The notes under the pieces are model-generated. The model worked only from the letters and a program-made list of their open reading frames with translations, made no database searches and was not told the DNA's origin. 40,880 nucleotides of DNA, from positions 1-40,880 of the forward strand of contig JAHYJI010000008.1 in the NCBI GenBank assembly GCA_019429145.1, given 5' to 3'. This DNA comes from Coriobacteriia bacterium. GTDB lineage: Bacteria; Actinomycetota; Coriobacteriia; Anaerosomatales; SLCP01. Both the position numbers and the translations under genes were made by a program. Of this stretch, positions 10,476 to 18,900 are shown one piece after another; the stretch's first letter is position 1, and every line of letters starts with the position of its first letter.

Positions 10476-11153
10476 CTAGTGACCGGATCCTCCGATGACC
10501 TTGCCGTCTGCGTCGAACCGCAGGCCTTCCTCCTCTTTCCACGCGAAGATCAAGCGGGAAGGAGCGACGCCTTCGACGTTGGCCAGGTAGGCGTGGACGG
10601 CTGTGAACAGGATGAAGACCCACATGATGTAGTAGTGGATGATCCGCATGTTCATCTGCCCGCCGACCCAGTCAGTACCTGCCGCGAAGAAGGCTGCATC
10701 CATGAAGGGTGCGTAGATCGCGAACCCGGTGTAGGCGGCTGCGAGCGTCAGCGGGATCGTGACGATGTAGGCGATCTTCTGGAGAACGCCGTACTTCGCC
10801 CCGATCGGATGGTCCTTCTTCAGGAACAGGTAGTACTTGAGCCACGCGCCGAGCTGGTGGCGGTTGAGCTTCTGCGGCAGCCAGTTCTTGATGTCCGTCT
10901 CGACCTCACGCGTGCCCAGGCGCGTCGCCGACTTGACGAAGAACGCGGCGACGATGCGCACGAACAGGTTGATGAGGATCACGTACATGAAGAAGAAGTG
11001 CATGCCACGGGCCACTCCCATGAAGTTCGCAAAGAACGGGTAGTGGATGTAGAAGCCCGAGAATGCGAGTGCCACCATCGAGATCAGGTTGATCCAGTGC
11101 GTGAACACGAAGATCAGCGGATGGGCCTCACGGTAGTGTGCAGGATGCGACAT
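10476..11153 (-). CDS. Hydrogenase b-type cytochrome subunit
   Basis: A 225-residue membrane cytochrome b of the HyaC/HydC type that takes electrons from the exported hydrogenase into the membrane, presumably to a quinone. Four to five hydrophobic helices are visible, at roughly 13-36, 48-72, 120-150 and 168-192. Candidate haem ligands are His19, His52, His173 and His187. The ATG follows the large-subunit TAG directly (TAGATG). Its ribosome site (GGGGGTGAGG) lies inside the C-terminal coding extension of the large subunit that is read only if the TGA is recoded, so translation of the two genes may be coupled. Confidence 0.9.
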   Translation of the reverse strand: MSHPAHYREAHPLIFVFTHWINLISMVALAFSGFYIHYPFFANFMGVARGMHFFFMYVILINLFVRIVAAFFVKSATRLGTREVETDIKNWLPQKLNRHQLGAWLKYYLFLKKDHPIGAKYGVLQKIAYIVTIPLTLAAAYTGFAIYAPFMDAAFFAAGTDWVGGQMNMRIIHYYIMWVFILFTAVHAYLANVEGVAPSRLIFAWKEEEGLRFDADGKVIGGSGH

Positions 11154-12800
11154 CTACCTCACCCCCATCGGCTTCGTGTAGACAGTTGCTTCCTTGCCGG
11201 TTGTCGGTTCAATCACGTGAACCGCGCACCCTACTCAAGGATCGAAGCTGCGTGCGATACGCGCGGCTTCAAGCGGCCGCTCGACTTCGATGATCGGCGT
11301 ACCGACAAGCGCCTCCTCCATCGGGCCACGAACGCCCCCGTCGTCGCGGGACGAGCAGTCCCAGGTCGAAGGGGTGATGACCTGATAGCGAGCGATCTTG
11401 CCGCCCTGGATGTCGATGAAGTGTCCGAGTGCACCGCGCGGCGCCTCCCAGAGGCCTGCGCCCATGCCTTCGTCCACGTCGTGGGGCTCGAAGAACTTGG
11501 AGTCTCCACCAGCGACAGCCCCGATGAGCTCGTTGACCCATTCGAGCGACCAGTCGGAGACGACCTTGGTCTCGAGGTTGCGAGCCGCGACACGGCCGAG
11601 CAGTGAGACGAGGACCTCCGGACGTCCGGCGGCACCGAGTGCTTCCAGAGCGCCGTTGACGAGGTCCTGGACAGGCTGCACGCCACGCAGGTAGGCGACG
11701 AGCATGCGCGAGAGAGGACCTGCCTCCATCGGCGCGCCGTCGTAGCGCGGCGCCTTGACCCACGAGTACTGGTCGTCGACGTTGTACTCCGAGAAGTTCG
11801 CATCCGCTTCGCCTGCGGAGGGATGCAGTCCCGTGGCCGAGTCGTACCATGACCTCTGAACGTCCTCGGTGAGGACAGAGGCGTCTGCATCGGCGACGGT
11901 GAGACCCTGTGCGACCTTGATGACGCCTGCGGGCATGTAGCGGTTGTTGGCCTCGAAGGACTCGTCGTTGAACACACCCCACGACAGGAAGTTGCCATGG
12001 CCTCCGCCGTATCCCAGCGCACCCGCGTAGAAGGGTGCAATGGCGAGCGTATCGGGGATCATGGTGTTGGTGACCCACTCGTTGAGCTTGACGAAGCGGA
12101 ACAGGATGTCGTCGAGCTTCTGCTCGGTGGGCATGAACGTCGTGCCGCCGGGCAGCGAGGTCATGAAGTGCGGGAACTTCCCGCCCATGATCGCGATGAT
12201 CTCGGCTGCGACGGCCTGCATCTCGAGCGCCTCAAGGTAGTGGGCGACTCCGATCAGGTGCAGCTCGGCAGGCATGTCCTCCGCGTAGGCCGGGTGCCCG
12301 AACCATCCGTTGGTGAAGATGGAGAGCTGGCCATTGTCGACGAACGCCTGGAGACGCTTGGCAACCGCACCGAAGTCGGAGACGCCGGTACCGGCGGCCT
12401 GCGCGAGCGCGTAGGTGTCGGCGATATCGGCCGACAGTGCCTTGACCGGATCCACGTAGTCCAGTGCAGCCAGCGTGTAGAACCACAGGATGTGGCTGTG
12501 GATGTACTGGGCGGCCTCGATGAGGTTGCGTACGATGCGGGCGTTGTTGGGGATGGTGATGCCGAGCGCGTCCTCGGTAGAGGCGGTCGACGCGTGCCCA
12601 TGCGAGATCGGGCAGACTCCACAGATGCGCTGTACCACGTAGAACGCGTCGGAGGGACGGCGGTCGAGGAGGATCTTCTCCATGCCCCGGTACAATCCGC
12701 CTGAAACCCAGGCGTCGGTTACGACGCCGTTATTGACCTCGACCTCGACACGAAGATGTCCTTCGATCCGGGTCAACGGGTCGACAACTGAGCGAGCCAC
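11154..12800 (-). CDS. [NiFeSe] hydrogenase large subunit with in-frame TGA read as selenocysteine
   Basis: The catalytic subunit of a group 1 uptake hydrogenase (H2 to 2H+ plus 2e-), 548 residues with recoding. The N-terminal nickel motif is R-I-C-G-V-C-P-I-S-H (Cys60, Cys63). The frame appears to stop after ARSFDP at TGA 11235-11237, in the middle of the C-terminal nickel motif. Reading on gives U-VGCAVH (Sec522, Cys525, His528), a 20-residue tail starting VIEPTTGKE and a TAG at 11154-11156. The position of U is the terminal Ni ligand used by characterised [NiFeSe] enzymes. Start is GTG 12800, with GGGAGG upstream, sharing one base with the small-subunit stop (TAGTG). Cleavage after His528 by the protease at 8384 is expected. 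Sec insertion machinery is not in the window. Confidence 0.93.
11205..11224 (-). promoter_or_regulatory. Candidate bacterial SECIS hairpin
   Basis: On the minus strand CGGTTCA (11224-11218) pairs perfectly with TGAACCG (11211-11205) around the loop CGTGAT. The stem starts 10 bases after the TGA and the loop begins 17 bases after it, with G as the second loop base. This agrees with the known distance range and apical G of bacterial SelB-binding elements. It lies wholly inside the predicted extension. Confidence 0.7.
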
Positions 12801-13966
12801 TATTTACCGCCTCCCTTCTGCATCCGCTTCTTGTCGTGCGCTTTCATCTCCTCGTAGGGAGCACCGCCGTCCATGCGTCCGGTGACCTTCATCCCGACCG
12901 CGTGCAGACCGAGACCCAGTGCCGCGGCACCGGCTACCACACCCGCAACGACGCCGGGCTGGGTGTTGCCGACGCTGGGCAGGGGCAGATCGCGGTGACG
13001 GTTGAGGAACGGGGCGCCCACATCGACCCAGTTGAGGTTCCCGCACCCGATGCACGGCGCGCCAGACTCGACACACCAGCTCGTGCGGCGGTTCCACCGG
13101 ACGATCGGGCAGTTGGTGTAGGTCTGGGGGCCCTTGCAGCCTACCTTGTACAGGCAGTAGCCGAGAGCCTCCTCCTCGGTGCCGAACTCGTTGACGAAGT
13201 TGCCGTTCTCGAAGTGGCCGCGACGGGGGCAGTTGTCGTGAATGGTCTGACCGAAGATGTACTTCGGACGTCCCCAGTCATCGAGCTTGTCGAGGATCGC
13301 GCCGCTTTCCAGCGAGCCGAGCAGGAGCACGTCGACGACGATGGCGACCAGCCATTCGGGATTGACCGGGCAGGTCGGCAGGTTGACGACGGGGGTGGTG
13401 ATGCCCTTTGACTCGAGGTAGGGCTTCACGCCGGTCGCGTCGGCGGGGTTGGGGTTGGCCATGACGAATCCGCCGTCGACCGCACAGGAACCCACCGCGA
13501 CGATAGCCGCAGCGTTCGGTGCAGCGTGATCGAGCTCCTCGAGCCCGGTCTTTCCGCCGATCCGCAGTGCATTGCCGTCGAAGCCCTGCATGACCGAGCC
13601 CTCGTAGATCAGTATGTAGCCGGGCTCTTCGAAGACGGCCTCTGCTGCAGCGAGTGCATCCTCGCCCATCGCCATGGAGAGCGTCTCCATGAAGTCGATC
13701 GAGAGCAGATCGAGCACGATGGTCGCCACGTCGGGCGTGTCCACCTGCGCGATCGACTCCGTGCACCCGGTACACGCGCCGCCGTTAAGCCAGACAGCCG
13801 GCTTCAGCTTCGCGCCGTGGTTCACGGCCGCCGCGATCTGCGGGACGAACGACTCGGACAGTCCCAACAGCGCCGCGATCGAGCCGCAGTACTTGAGGAA
13901 ATCGCGACGAGACACGCCTCTCGCAGCGAGTAGGTCGTAGATCGCGCCGTGGTCCTCATGCGCCAT
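12800..13966 (-). CDS. [NiFeSe]-type hydrogenase small subunit, Tat-exported
   Basis: The 388-residue electron-transfer subunit. It begins with a Tat signal, S-R-R-D-F-L-K at 19-25, which exports the folded heterodimer. Cluster ligands can all be placed: proximal Cys65, Cys68, Cys161, Cys199; distal His243, Cys246, Cys271, Cys277; medial Cys286, Cys298, Cys305, Cys308. Standard group 1 enzymes have Pro at the position of Cys298 and a [3Fe-4S] medial cluster, so three [4Fe-4S] clusters are predicted here, as in [NiFeSe] enzymes. A hydrophobic segment at 338-358 could anchor it next to the cytochrome. ATG 13966 was chosen for AGGAGG at 13980-13975 and the signal peptide; a longer frame from 14011 lacks these. 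Confidence 0.93.
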   Translation of the reverse strand: MAHEDHGAIYDLLAARGVSRRDFLKYCGSIAALLGLSESFVPQIAAAVNHGAKLKPAVWLNGGACTGCTESIAQVDTPDVATIVLDLLSIDFMETLSMAMGEDALAAAEAVFEEPGYILIYEGSVMQGFDGNALRIGGKTGLEELDHAAPNAAAIVAVGSCAVDGGFVMANPNPADATGVKPYLESKGITTPVVNLPTCPVNPEWLVAIVVDVLLLGSLESGAILDKLDDWGRPKYIFGQTIHDNCPRRGHFENGNFVNEFGTEEEALGYCLYKVGCKGPQTYTNCPIVRWNRRTSWCVESGAPCIGCGNLNWVDVGAPFLNRHRDLPLPSVGNTQPGVVAGVVAGAAALGLGLHAVGMKVTGRMDGGAPYEEMKAHDKKRMQKGGGK

Positions 13967-14220
13967 GCCATACACCTCCTTGTTAGAATCCAGACGTCGT
14001 ATGCGCACCATTCCGCAGAGTGCGGGCCGGTGCTTCGGTCAGGTACCCACGATGATCACGGTGTCGTCAGCGCAAACCCCCTTCCCGTGAACAACTGGAT
14101 CGTCCTTGGTGCCTCTGTTGGTACACAGCGTCTTCGGCCCGGAACGGGCCGACGCTGCAAAGGCCGATAGGAGAGGGGAGCGCCAGCGGTCTCCCGGGGA
14201 ACGCCCGTGAGTCGGCGTCA

Positions 14221-14236
14221 TGTGAAGTGGAGCACA
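14221..14236. promoter_or_regulatory. Crp-like palindrome, site 1
   Basis: TGTGAAGTGGAGCACA fits the TGTGA-N6-TCACA half-site arrangement at nine of ten positions. It shares 13 of 16 bases, including most of the spacer, with site 2 at 15869. The Crp-family regulator at 19049 is the obvious candidate to bind it. Confidence 0.45.
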
Positions 14237-14402
14237 AACATGCGTCCCGGACACACGGTCCGGGCCGATTTCGGAGGTTCACATCGAGAAACTGTACAAG
14301 GGTACCGGCACCCCCTCGGTCAGGAACACGATCTGTCCGGTCGACCTCGGCCCGCACATCCCCCAGGCAGGAAGCGTGCGAGCACCTTCACGAATCACCG
14401 TC

Positions 14403-14408
14403 ATTCTA
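14403..14408 (-). promoter_or_regulatory. Possible -10 element, minus strand, upstream of the hydrogenase operon
   Basis: On the minus strand TAGAATGACG is identical over ten bases to the likely promoter of the cyclophilin gene at 31152. A weak -35 (TTAGCG, 14432-14427) lies 18 bases upstream. Use would give a leader of about 430 bases before the small subunit. Confidence 0.35.
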
Positions 14409-14483
14409 ACTGTTCATCGGGGTTTACGCTAAGAATCTCGGCGAAGTTGGGAATGACTTACAGAGAGGGTATCGAGTGGACTG

Positions 14484-14702
14484 ATGAGTGGAGTGGCTGC
14501 CATGCCTGACCTACCTCGCGATGACGAGCGTCGTACCTCCCTCGGCAACGCTCCTGACACGCCGCTGCCGGGCGAGGACGAAGAGGCCTTCAGGGAGCGA
14601 TGCGACGCCGACCTGGCGTCGATGTCGCCCCGGGAGACCGCGGACTGTGCTGGAGCTGACCTCGCCGAACTGTACGAGAACGAGGAGGATGGCGGGTCGT
14701 AG
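14484..14702 (+). CDS. Small acidic protein, unknown function
   Basis: A 72-residue frame rich in Asp and Glu, with no recognisable domain, signal peptide or membrane segment. It carries two cysteines (about 46 and 57). AGAGAGGG lies about 14 bases before the ATG, a loose spacing; ATG 14502 is another start. It precedes the DUF2249 gene by 61 bases on the same strand, and this neighbour is the main reason to believe it. It could be spurious. Confidence 0.4.
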   Translation: MSGVAAMPDLPRDDERRTSLGNAPDTPLPGEDEEAFRERCDADLASMSPRETADCAGADLAELYENEEDGGS

Positions 14703-14763
14703 TGTTGAACCAATGAGGTGAACGCGGGCGTGGGTGCCCCGGAGGATCTCGGAGGGGTGAGAG

Positions 14764-15024
14764 GTGGCCAGCACTTCACAGGGGGTCGTACTCGACGTTC
14801 GCGGGTGTAATCCCGATATCAGGAAACCCCTGATCTTCTGCGTCATCGACAAGATGCTCGAGGTCGACGCCAGCGACAGCCTGCTCGTGGTCACTGACTA
14901 CGATCCCTCCGGGATCGGCTACCAGCTCGACCTGCGCAAGGAGACCCGGGGCAAGTTCGAGTACTTCTTCGACCAGCGGCTGGACGGCGCGTGGGTCGCG
15001 TTGATCAGGCGGAAGACCTTCTAG
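14764..15024 (+). CDS. DUF2249 domain-containing protein
   Basis: An 86-residue protein that is a single DUF2249 domain, a small fold related to TusA. Seen are VLDVRGCNPDIRKPLIF at the start, then SLLVVTDYDPSGIGYQLDLRKE and the aromatic KFEYFF before the end. DUF2249 proteins often occur beside redox and nitric-oxide or iron-sulfur repair genes, but no reaction is assigned. A cysteine follows VLDVRG, near the position of the TusA active-site cysteine; that may be chance. Start is GTG 14764 after GGAGGGG. The convergent HAD gene ends seven bases beyond its stop. Confidence 0.85.
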   Translation: MASTSQGVVLDVRGCNPDIRKPLIFCVIDKMLEVDASDSLLVVTDYDPSGIGYQLDLRKETRGKFEYFFDQRLDGAWVALIRRKTF

Positions 15025-15031
15025 CGAGTGC

Positions 15032-15736
15032 TTACCATTCGTTCACGAGGCGTGGCAGGTCGCGAGCGAGCAACTCGAGGTCTCCGCGAAGATCGGCCCC
15101 GGCATCAGTGTCGGGGCCGACGTAGTAGGTGCGCATGCCGGTTGCCGCTGCGGGAAGGTCCAGCGCTGCGTCGTCGCCGACCATCAGGCAGCGTTCCGGC
15201 GCGACTCCGATGAGCCCCGCCGTCTCCAGGAAGTACTCGGCCATCGGCTTGCATGCGTGCATCGTCTCGTACGACGTCACGACGTCCAGTGGCAGATCGT
15301 CCACACCGGCCCACGACATGCGGTGTTTCACGGCGGCAAGGGGGAAGATGGGGTTGGTCGCGACCGCGATCTTGAGTCCGAGGTCCATCGCCCTCTCGAT
15401 CGCCTCCCGCGCTCCGGTCGCCGGTCCGAACCCGTCGCCGAGCAGTGGGAACTCCTCGGCGTAGAACCTCTCGAAGACCTCCTGATGCTCCTCGATGTCG
15501 ATGCCTGTCGACGCCTTGAACTCGGCGGTGAAGATCTGCTGGTTCGTATGACCGGGGTGGGGAAGCATCATCGCACGCGTGGAGAGGTTCAGTGCGTGCA
15601 TCGCATGGTCGAGGGCTTCCGGACCGCTCGTCAGCGGCTCCATCGCACGGGCCAACGCAGCGAAGTAGCGCTCGACGAACGCCCCGATGTCGATGTCGAG
15701 GAGGGTGCCGTCGAGATCGAAGAGAATTCCCTGCAC
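15032..15736 (-). CDS. HAD-family hydrolase
   Basis: A 234-residue phosphatase-like protein. The nucleophile motif FDLDGTLLD is at the N-terminus, motif II (VATN) near 123, the lysine of motif III (ACKP) near 164 and motif IV (LMVGDDAALD) near 187, with a helical cap between motifs I and II. GTG 15736 was chosen because AAGGAG lies six bases upstream. Upstream in-frame starts (ATG 15751, or as far as 15805) have no ribosome site and would put extra residues before the usual HAD N-terminus. The substrate is unknown; phosphoglycolate-phosphatase-like enzymes are the nearest group. Confidence 0.85.
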   Translation of the reverse strand: MQGILFDLDGTLLDIDIGAFVERYFAALARAMEPLTSGPEALDHAMHALNLSTRAMMLPHPGHTNQQIFTAEFKASTGIDIEEHQEVFERFYAEEFPLLGDGFGPATGAREAIERAMDLGLKIAVATNPIFPLAAVKHRMSWAGVDDLPLDVVTSYETMHACKPMAEYFLETAGLIGVAPERCLMVGDDAALDLPAAATGMRTYYVGPDTDAGADLRGDLELLARDLPRLVNEW

Positions 15737-15868
15737 GACGTGCTCCTTCATCCGAGAGTGGCATACGGGCGCCATGGTATCACGGGCCGGGCATTGACCG
15801 AGCATACCGGGAGGGGTATGCTCCGGCTATCACACGTATACCCATGAGGGTATCGAAGTCGAGTGATA

Positions 15869-15884
15869 CGTGAAGTGGGTCACA
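15869..15884. promoter_or_regulatory. Crp-like palindrome, site 2
   Basis: CGTGAAGTGGGTCACA lies 29 bases before the start codon of the GlcD/HdrD gene and matches site 1 (14221) at 13 of 16 positions. The position between promoter and ribosome site would suit repression better than classical activation. Confidence 0.45.
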
Positions 15885-15913
15885 AGAACCCCGTTCGAGA
15901 AGGAGCGATCTTG

Positions 15914-18900
15914 ATGGCACCGGTCAGCCAGCATGTGAGGGAGTCCCTGCAGGAGATCTTCGGCGATCGGGTGCGAACCGACCGCGTCGAGCGGAAGATG
16001 TACTCGTTCGACATCGGGGCGATGCCCCGGCTGGTGAAGCCGGTGGTACCAGCGGGCCTGGCAGGTGCGGTAGTGCGCCCACAGAGCGAGGCCGAGGTGG
16101 TCGCGCTGCTCGAACTCGCTTCACGCTCGGGCTTCGCCGTTGTGCCGCGCGGCTGGGCGACCTCCGGCTACGGCGGGGTCCTGCCGCGCGCGGGGGCCGT
16201 TGTCGCCGACATGTCCGGCATGAACCGGATCGGTACGGTCGACCACGCGAACATGACCGTGACCGTCGAGCCCTCGGCTATCTGGCAGGACATCGACCGG
16301 GAGCTTGCCAAGGACGGTTTGACGCTGAGGCTCTATCCGTCGTCGACGCCGAGCTCGGGCGCGGCCGGGTGGCTTGCGCAGGGCGGCGCCGGCTTCGGAT
16401 CGTACGAGTACGGCACCTTCAAGGAGAACGTCGTCTCAGCGCGGGTCGTGCTCCCCGGTGGCGAGGTCCGTGAATTTGCCGGTAGCGACCTGGAGCGCTA
16501 CGTGGCGGACGCCGAGGGCATCACCGGTATCATCACCGAGCTCACGTTCCGGATCCGGGCTCTCGAGCCGGAGGTCCATCGCCTCTTTGCGTTCCCGGAT
16601 GCGCGCTCGCTGGCCGGTATGCTCGAGGCGGTCTCGCGCGCCGGGCTTCCGTTGTGGTCGGTCACCTTCCTCAACCCGGCGTCTGTCTCGCTCAAGAAGC
16701 AGCTGCCTCACCGGCACGGCCATCCCTACGAGGAGGCGCATCCGCACGTAGCGCCGCACCTGCCCGAATCCTATCTGGCTGTCGTGGCATACCCCGAGTC
16801 TCGCGCGCCACAGATCGACGAGGGGCTCGGGGAGATCGTGCGGACAATCGGGGGTACGGATCTGGGACCGGAGGCTGCCGAGCACGAATGGGAGATGCGC
16901 TTCTCACCGATGCGGCTGAAGCGCATCGGTCCCTCGCTCGTGCCGACCGAGGTTGTGGTCCCGCTCGAGTCGCTCGCAGACGTGCTAGCCCAGATCGACA
17001 CCCGTGTCCGGCAGCCGTTCATCCTCGAGGGGATGCAGGCGAAGGGCGACCGGATCGTCCTGCTCGGATTCATCCCGCACGACGAGCGCTCGTTCGCGTT
17101 CAATCTTGCCTTCGCCCTCTCACTCTCGGTGATCCGTATCGCCAAGCAGCACGGTGGCTCTGCGTACTCGACCGGGTTGTACTTCCGCCGCGAGGCCGAA
17201 AGTGTTCTCGGCAGGGACAAGGTCAGGGCGCTATCGGCGTTCAAAGCCGAGGTCGATCCGCGGGGGATCATGAACCCCGGCAAGGTCCTCGGCCGCGGTG
17301 CGCTTGACGTGTTGATGGGAACTGCTGCAGCGTTCGAACCGTTCGTCAGGCCGATCGCGAACGCGGCCACACCGCCGGCCCGCAACGGAGATCTCCGCGA
17401 TGTGCGCGGTGTTCCGGGTGACGTCGCGTTCATGGCGTACGCGTGTGCGCGGTGCGGCTACTGCGTGCCCACGTGCGAGCAGTACAGCGGGAGGGGATGG
17501 GAGTCCCAGTCGCCGCGCGGGAAGTACGCCTACCTGCGTGAGGTCATCGAAGGGCGCGAGACATTCGACCGCACCGCGGTGGATACCTTCCTCGTCTGTA
17601 CGACGTGCGAGGTCTGCAACACGCGATGCCAGCTGCAGCTTCCGATCGAGCACAACTGGATGGCGATGCGTGGGAAGCTTGTGCACGAGCAGAAGCTCGG
17701 AACCTTCCCGCCGTTCGAGATGATGGCGGCCTCGTTGCGCGGCGAAAACGACATCTGGGCCGGCAAGCGTGAGAACCGCGCGAACTGGGTGCCCGAGGAT
17801 ATCAAGCCCAAGCTCAAGGAGAGCGGCGAGCTGATGTACTTCGCGGGCTGCACGGCAAGCTACGTCGAACACGACGTTGCCGAGGCGAGCGTGCGCCTTC
17901 TCACCGACGCCGGCTACGACATCTCCTACATGGGCACCGACGAGGCGTGCTGCGGCATTCCGATGAAGGTCGCCGGCAAGTGGGACGTCTTCGAGGAGAT
18001 CTACGAGCACAACACCTCCGAAGCACGTAAGCGCGGTGCTAAGACCATCATCACCTCGTGCCCGGCTTGCGCGCTGGTATGGAAGGAGCTCTACGCGAAC
18101 CTGGCCGCCGAGCGCGGAGATGCCTACGAGTTCGAGGTGAAACACTACTCCGAGCTGGTGAGCGAAGCGCTCGCTGACGGGCGGCTCGAACTCGCAAATC
18201 CGGTCGAGGGCCGCATCACCTTCCACGACTCGTGCCATGCAGGGCGCGCTCAGGGGCTCTACGAGCCGCCTCGCGACATGCTCAAGGCGATTCCGGGCGT
18301 CGACTACGTCGAGATGGAGCACAACCGCGAAGAGGGCTACTGCTGCGGCTCGGTGCTGACGCTCGTCGGCGAGATCGAGGTCGCTCCCGTGCTCGGAAAG
18401 CAGCGGCTGCAGGAGGCTGTCGACGTCGAGGCGGACACGGTGGTCGCACTCTGTCCCTGCTGTCAGGTCCAGCTGCGCGACAGCAACATCAAGAACGACC
18501 TCGGCCTGAAGATCGACGATCTGTCCCGTGTGGTGGCCCAGGCCGCCGGTTACGACATCCCCGAGACGACCGAGCGAGCGATGTACTACTGGGGGTACTT
18601 CGACAAGTTCATCATCCTCATGCAGCCCGAGAACATGGCAGCGCTCATGGAGCGCATCTTCCCGCAGATGATTAACGCGATGCCGGCGGGCATGAAGCCG
18701 ATGATGCTCGGCATGGGCCGGATACCCGGAGGCCCGAAGCTCATGGAGAAGATGATGCCGCTGATGTTTCCCCTGCTGGTGGACGGCATCATGAAGAAGG
18801 TCATGCCCGACCTGATCGCGGCGGTCCAGGAGTACATCGGTCCCATGCCCGATGACATGGAGGAGCTCGTCCCCGACCTGCTGCCTCGCACGATGGAATC

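Larger units (their letters stand above)
14012..14483. other. Non-coding, hairpin-rich region between the hydrogenase operon and the DUF2249 group
   Basis: No reading frame here has family features. Three structures stand out. A 12-bp stem, AGCGTC/GACGCT plus GGCCCG/CGGGCC with a TTC bulge, spans 14127-14156. A stem CCCGGAC/GTCCGGG spans 14246-14264. An outer GTGAA/TTCAC pairing (14222-14226 with 14278-14282) encloses the second stem. The region could be the long leader of the hydrogenase operon (minus) or an RNA read on plus. It contains the Crp-like palindrome at 14221 and a possible minus-strand promoter at 14403. It matches no riboswitch class I can recognise by eye. Confidence 0.5.

Noticed and set aside
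11235-11237. TGA taken as the true stop of the hydrogenase large subunit
   Set aside because: The protein would lack the C-terminal nickel ligands, while the downstream frame restores them exactly and runs to the cytochrome start.
14040-14300. c-di-GMP, cobalamin or other known riboswitch, or the tRNA-Sec gene
   Set aside because: Fragments such as GCGCAAACC and GCTGCAAAGGCC recall riboswitch cores, but the order and pairing do not fit. No cloverleaf with a TCA anticodon and a T arm is present.
14067-14357. 96-residue minus-strand frame in the hydrogenase leader
   Set aside because: Its composition is that of a GC-rich shadow, with no ribosome site or domain.
14277-14430. Open stretch on plus, EVHIEKLYKGTGTPSVRNTI..., after a GGAGG
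   Set aside because: It has no start codon in frame and no family resemblance; it may be a chance reading of the structured region.
15800-15823. Stem GAGCATACC/GGTATGCTC as a terminator
   Set aside because: It lies upstream of the HAD gene and before the GlcD/HdrD gene, with no T-run on either side. It may be an operator or chance, so it was not listed.
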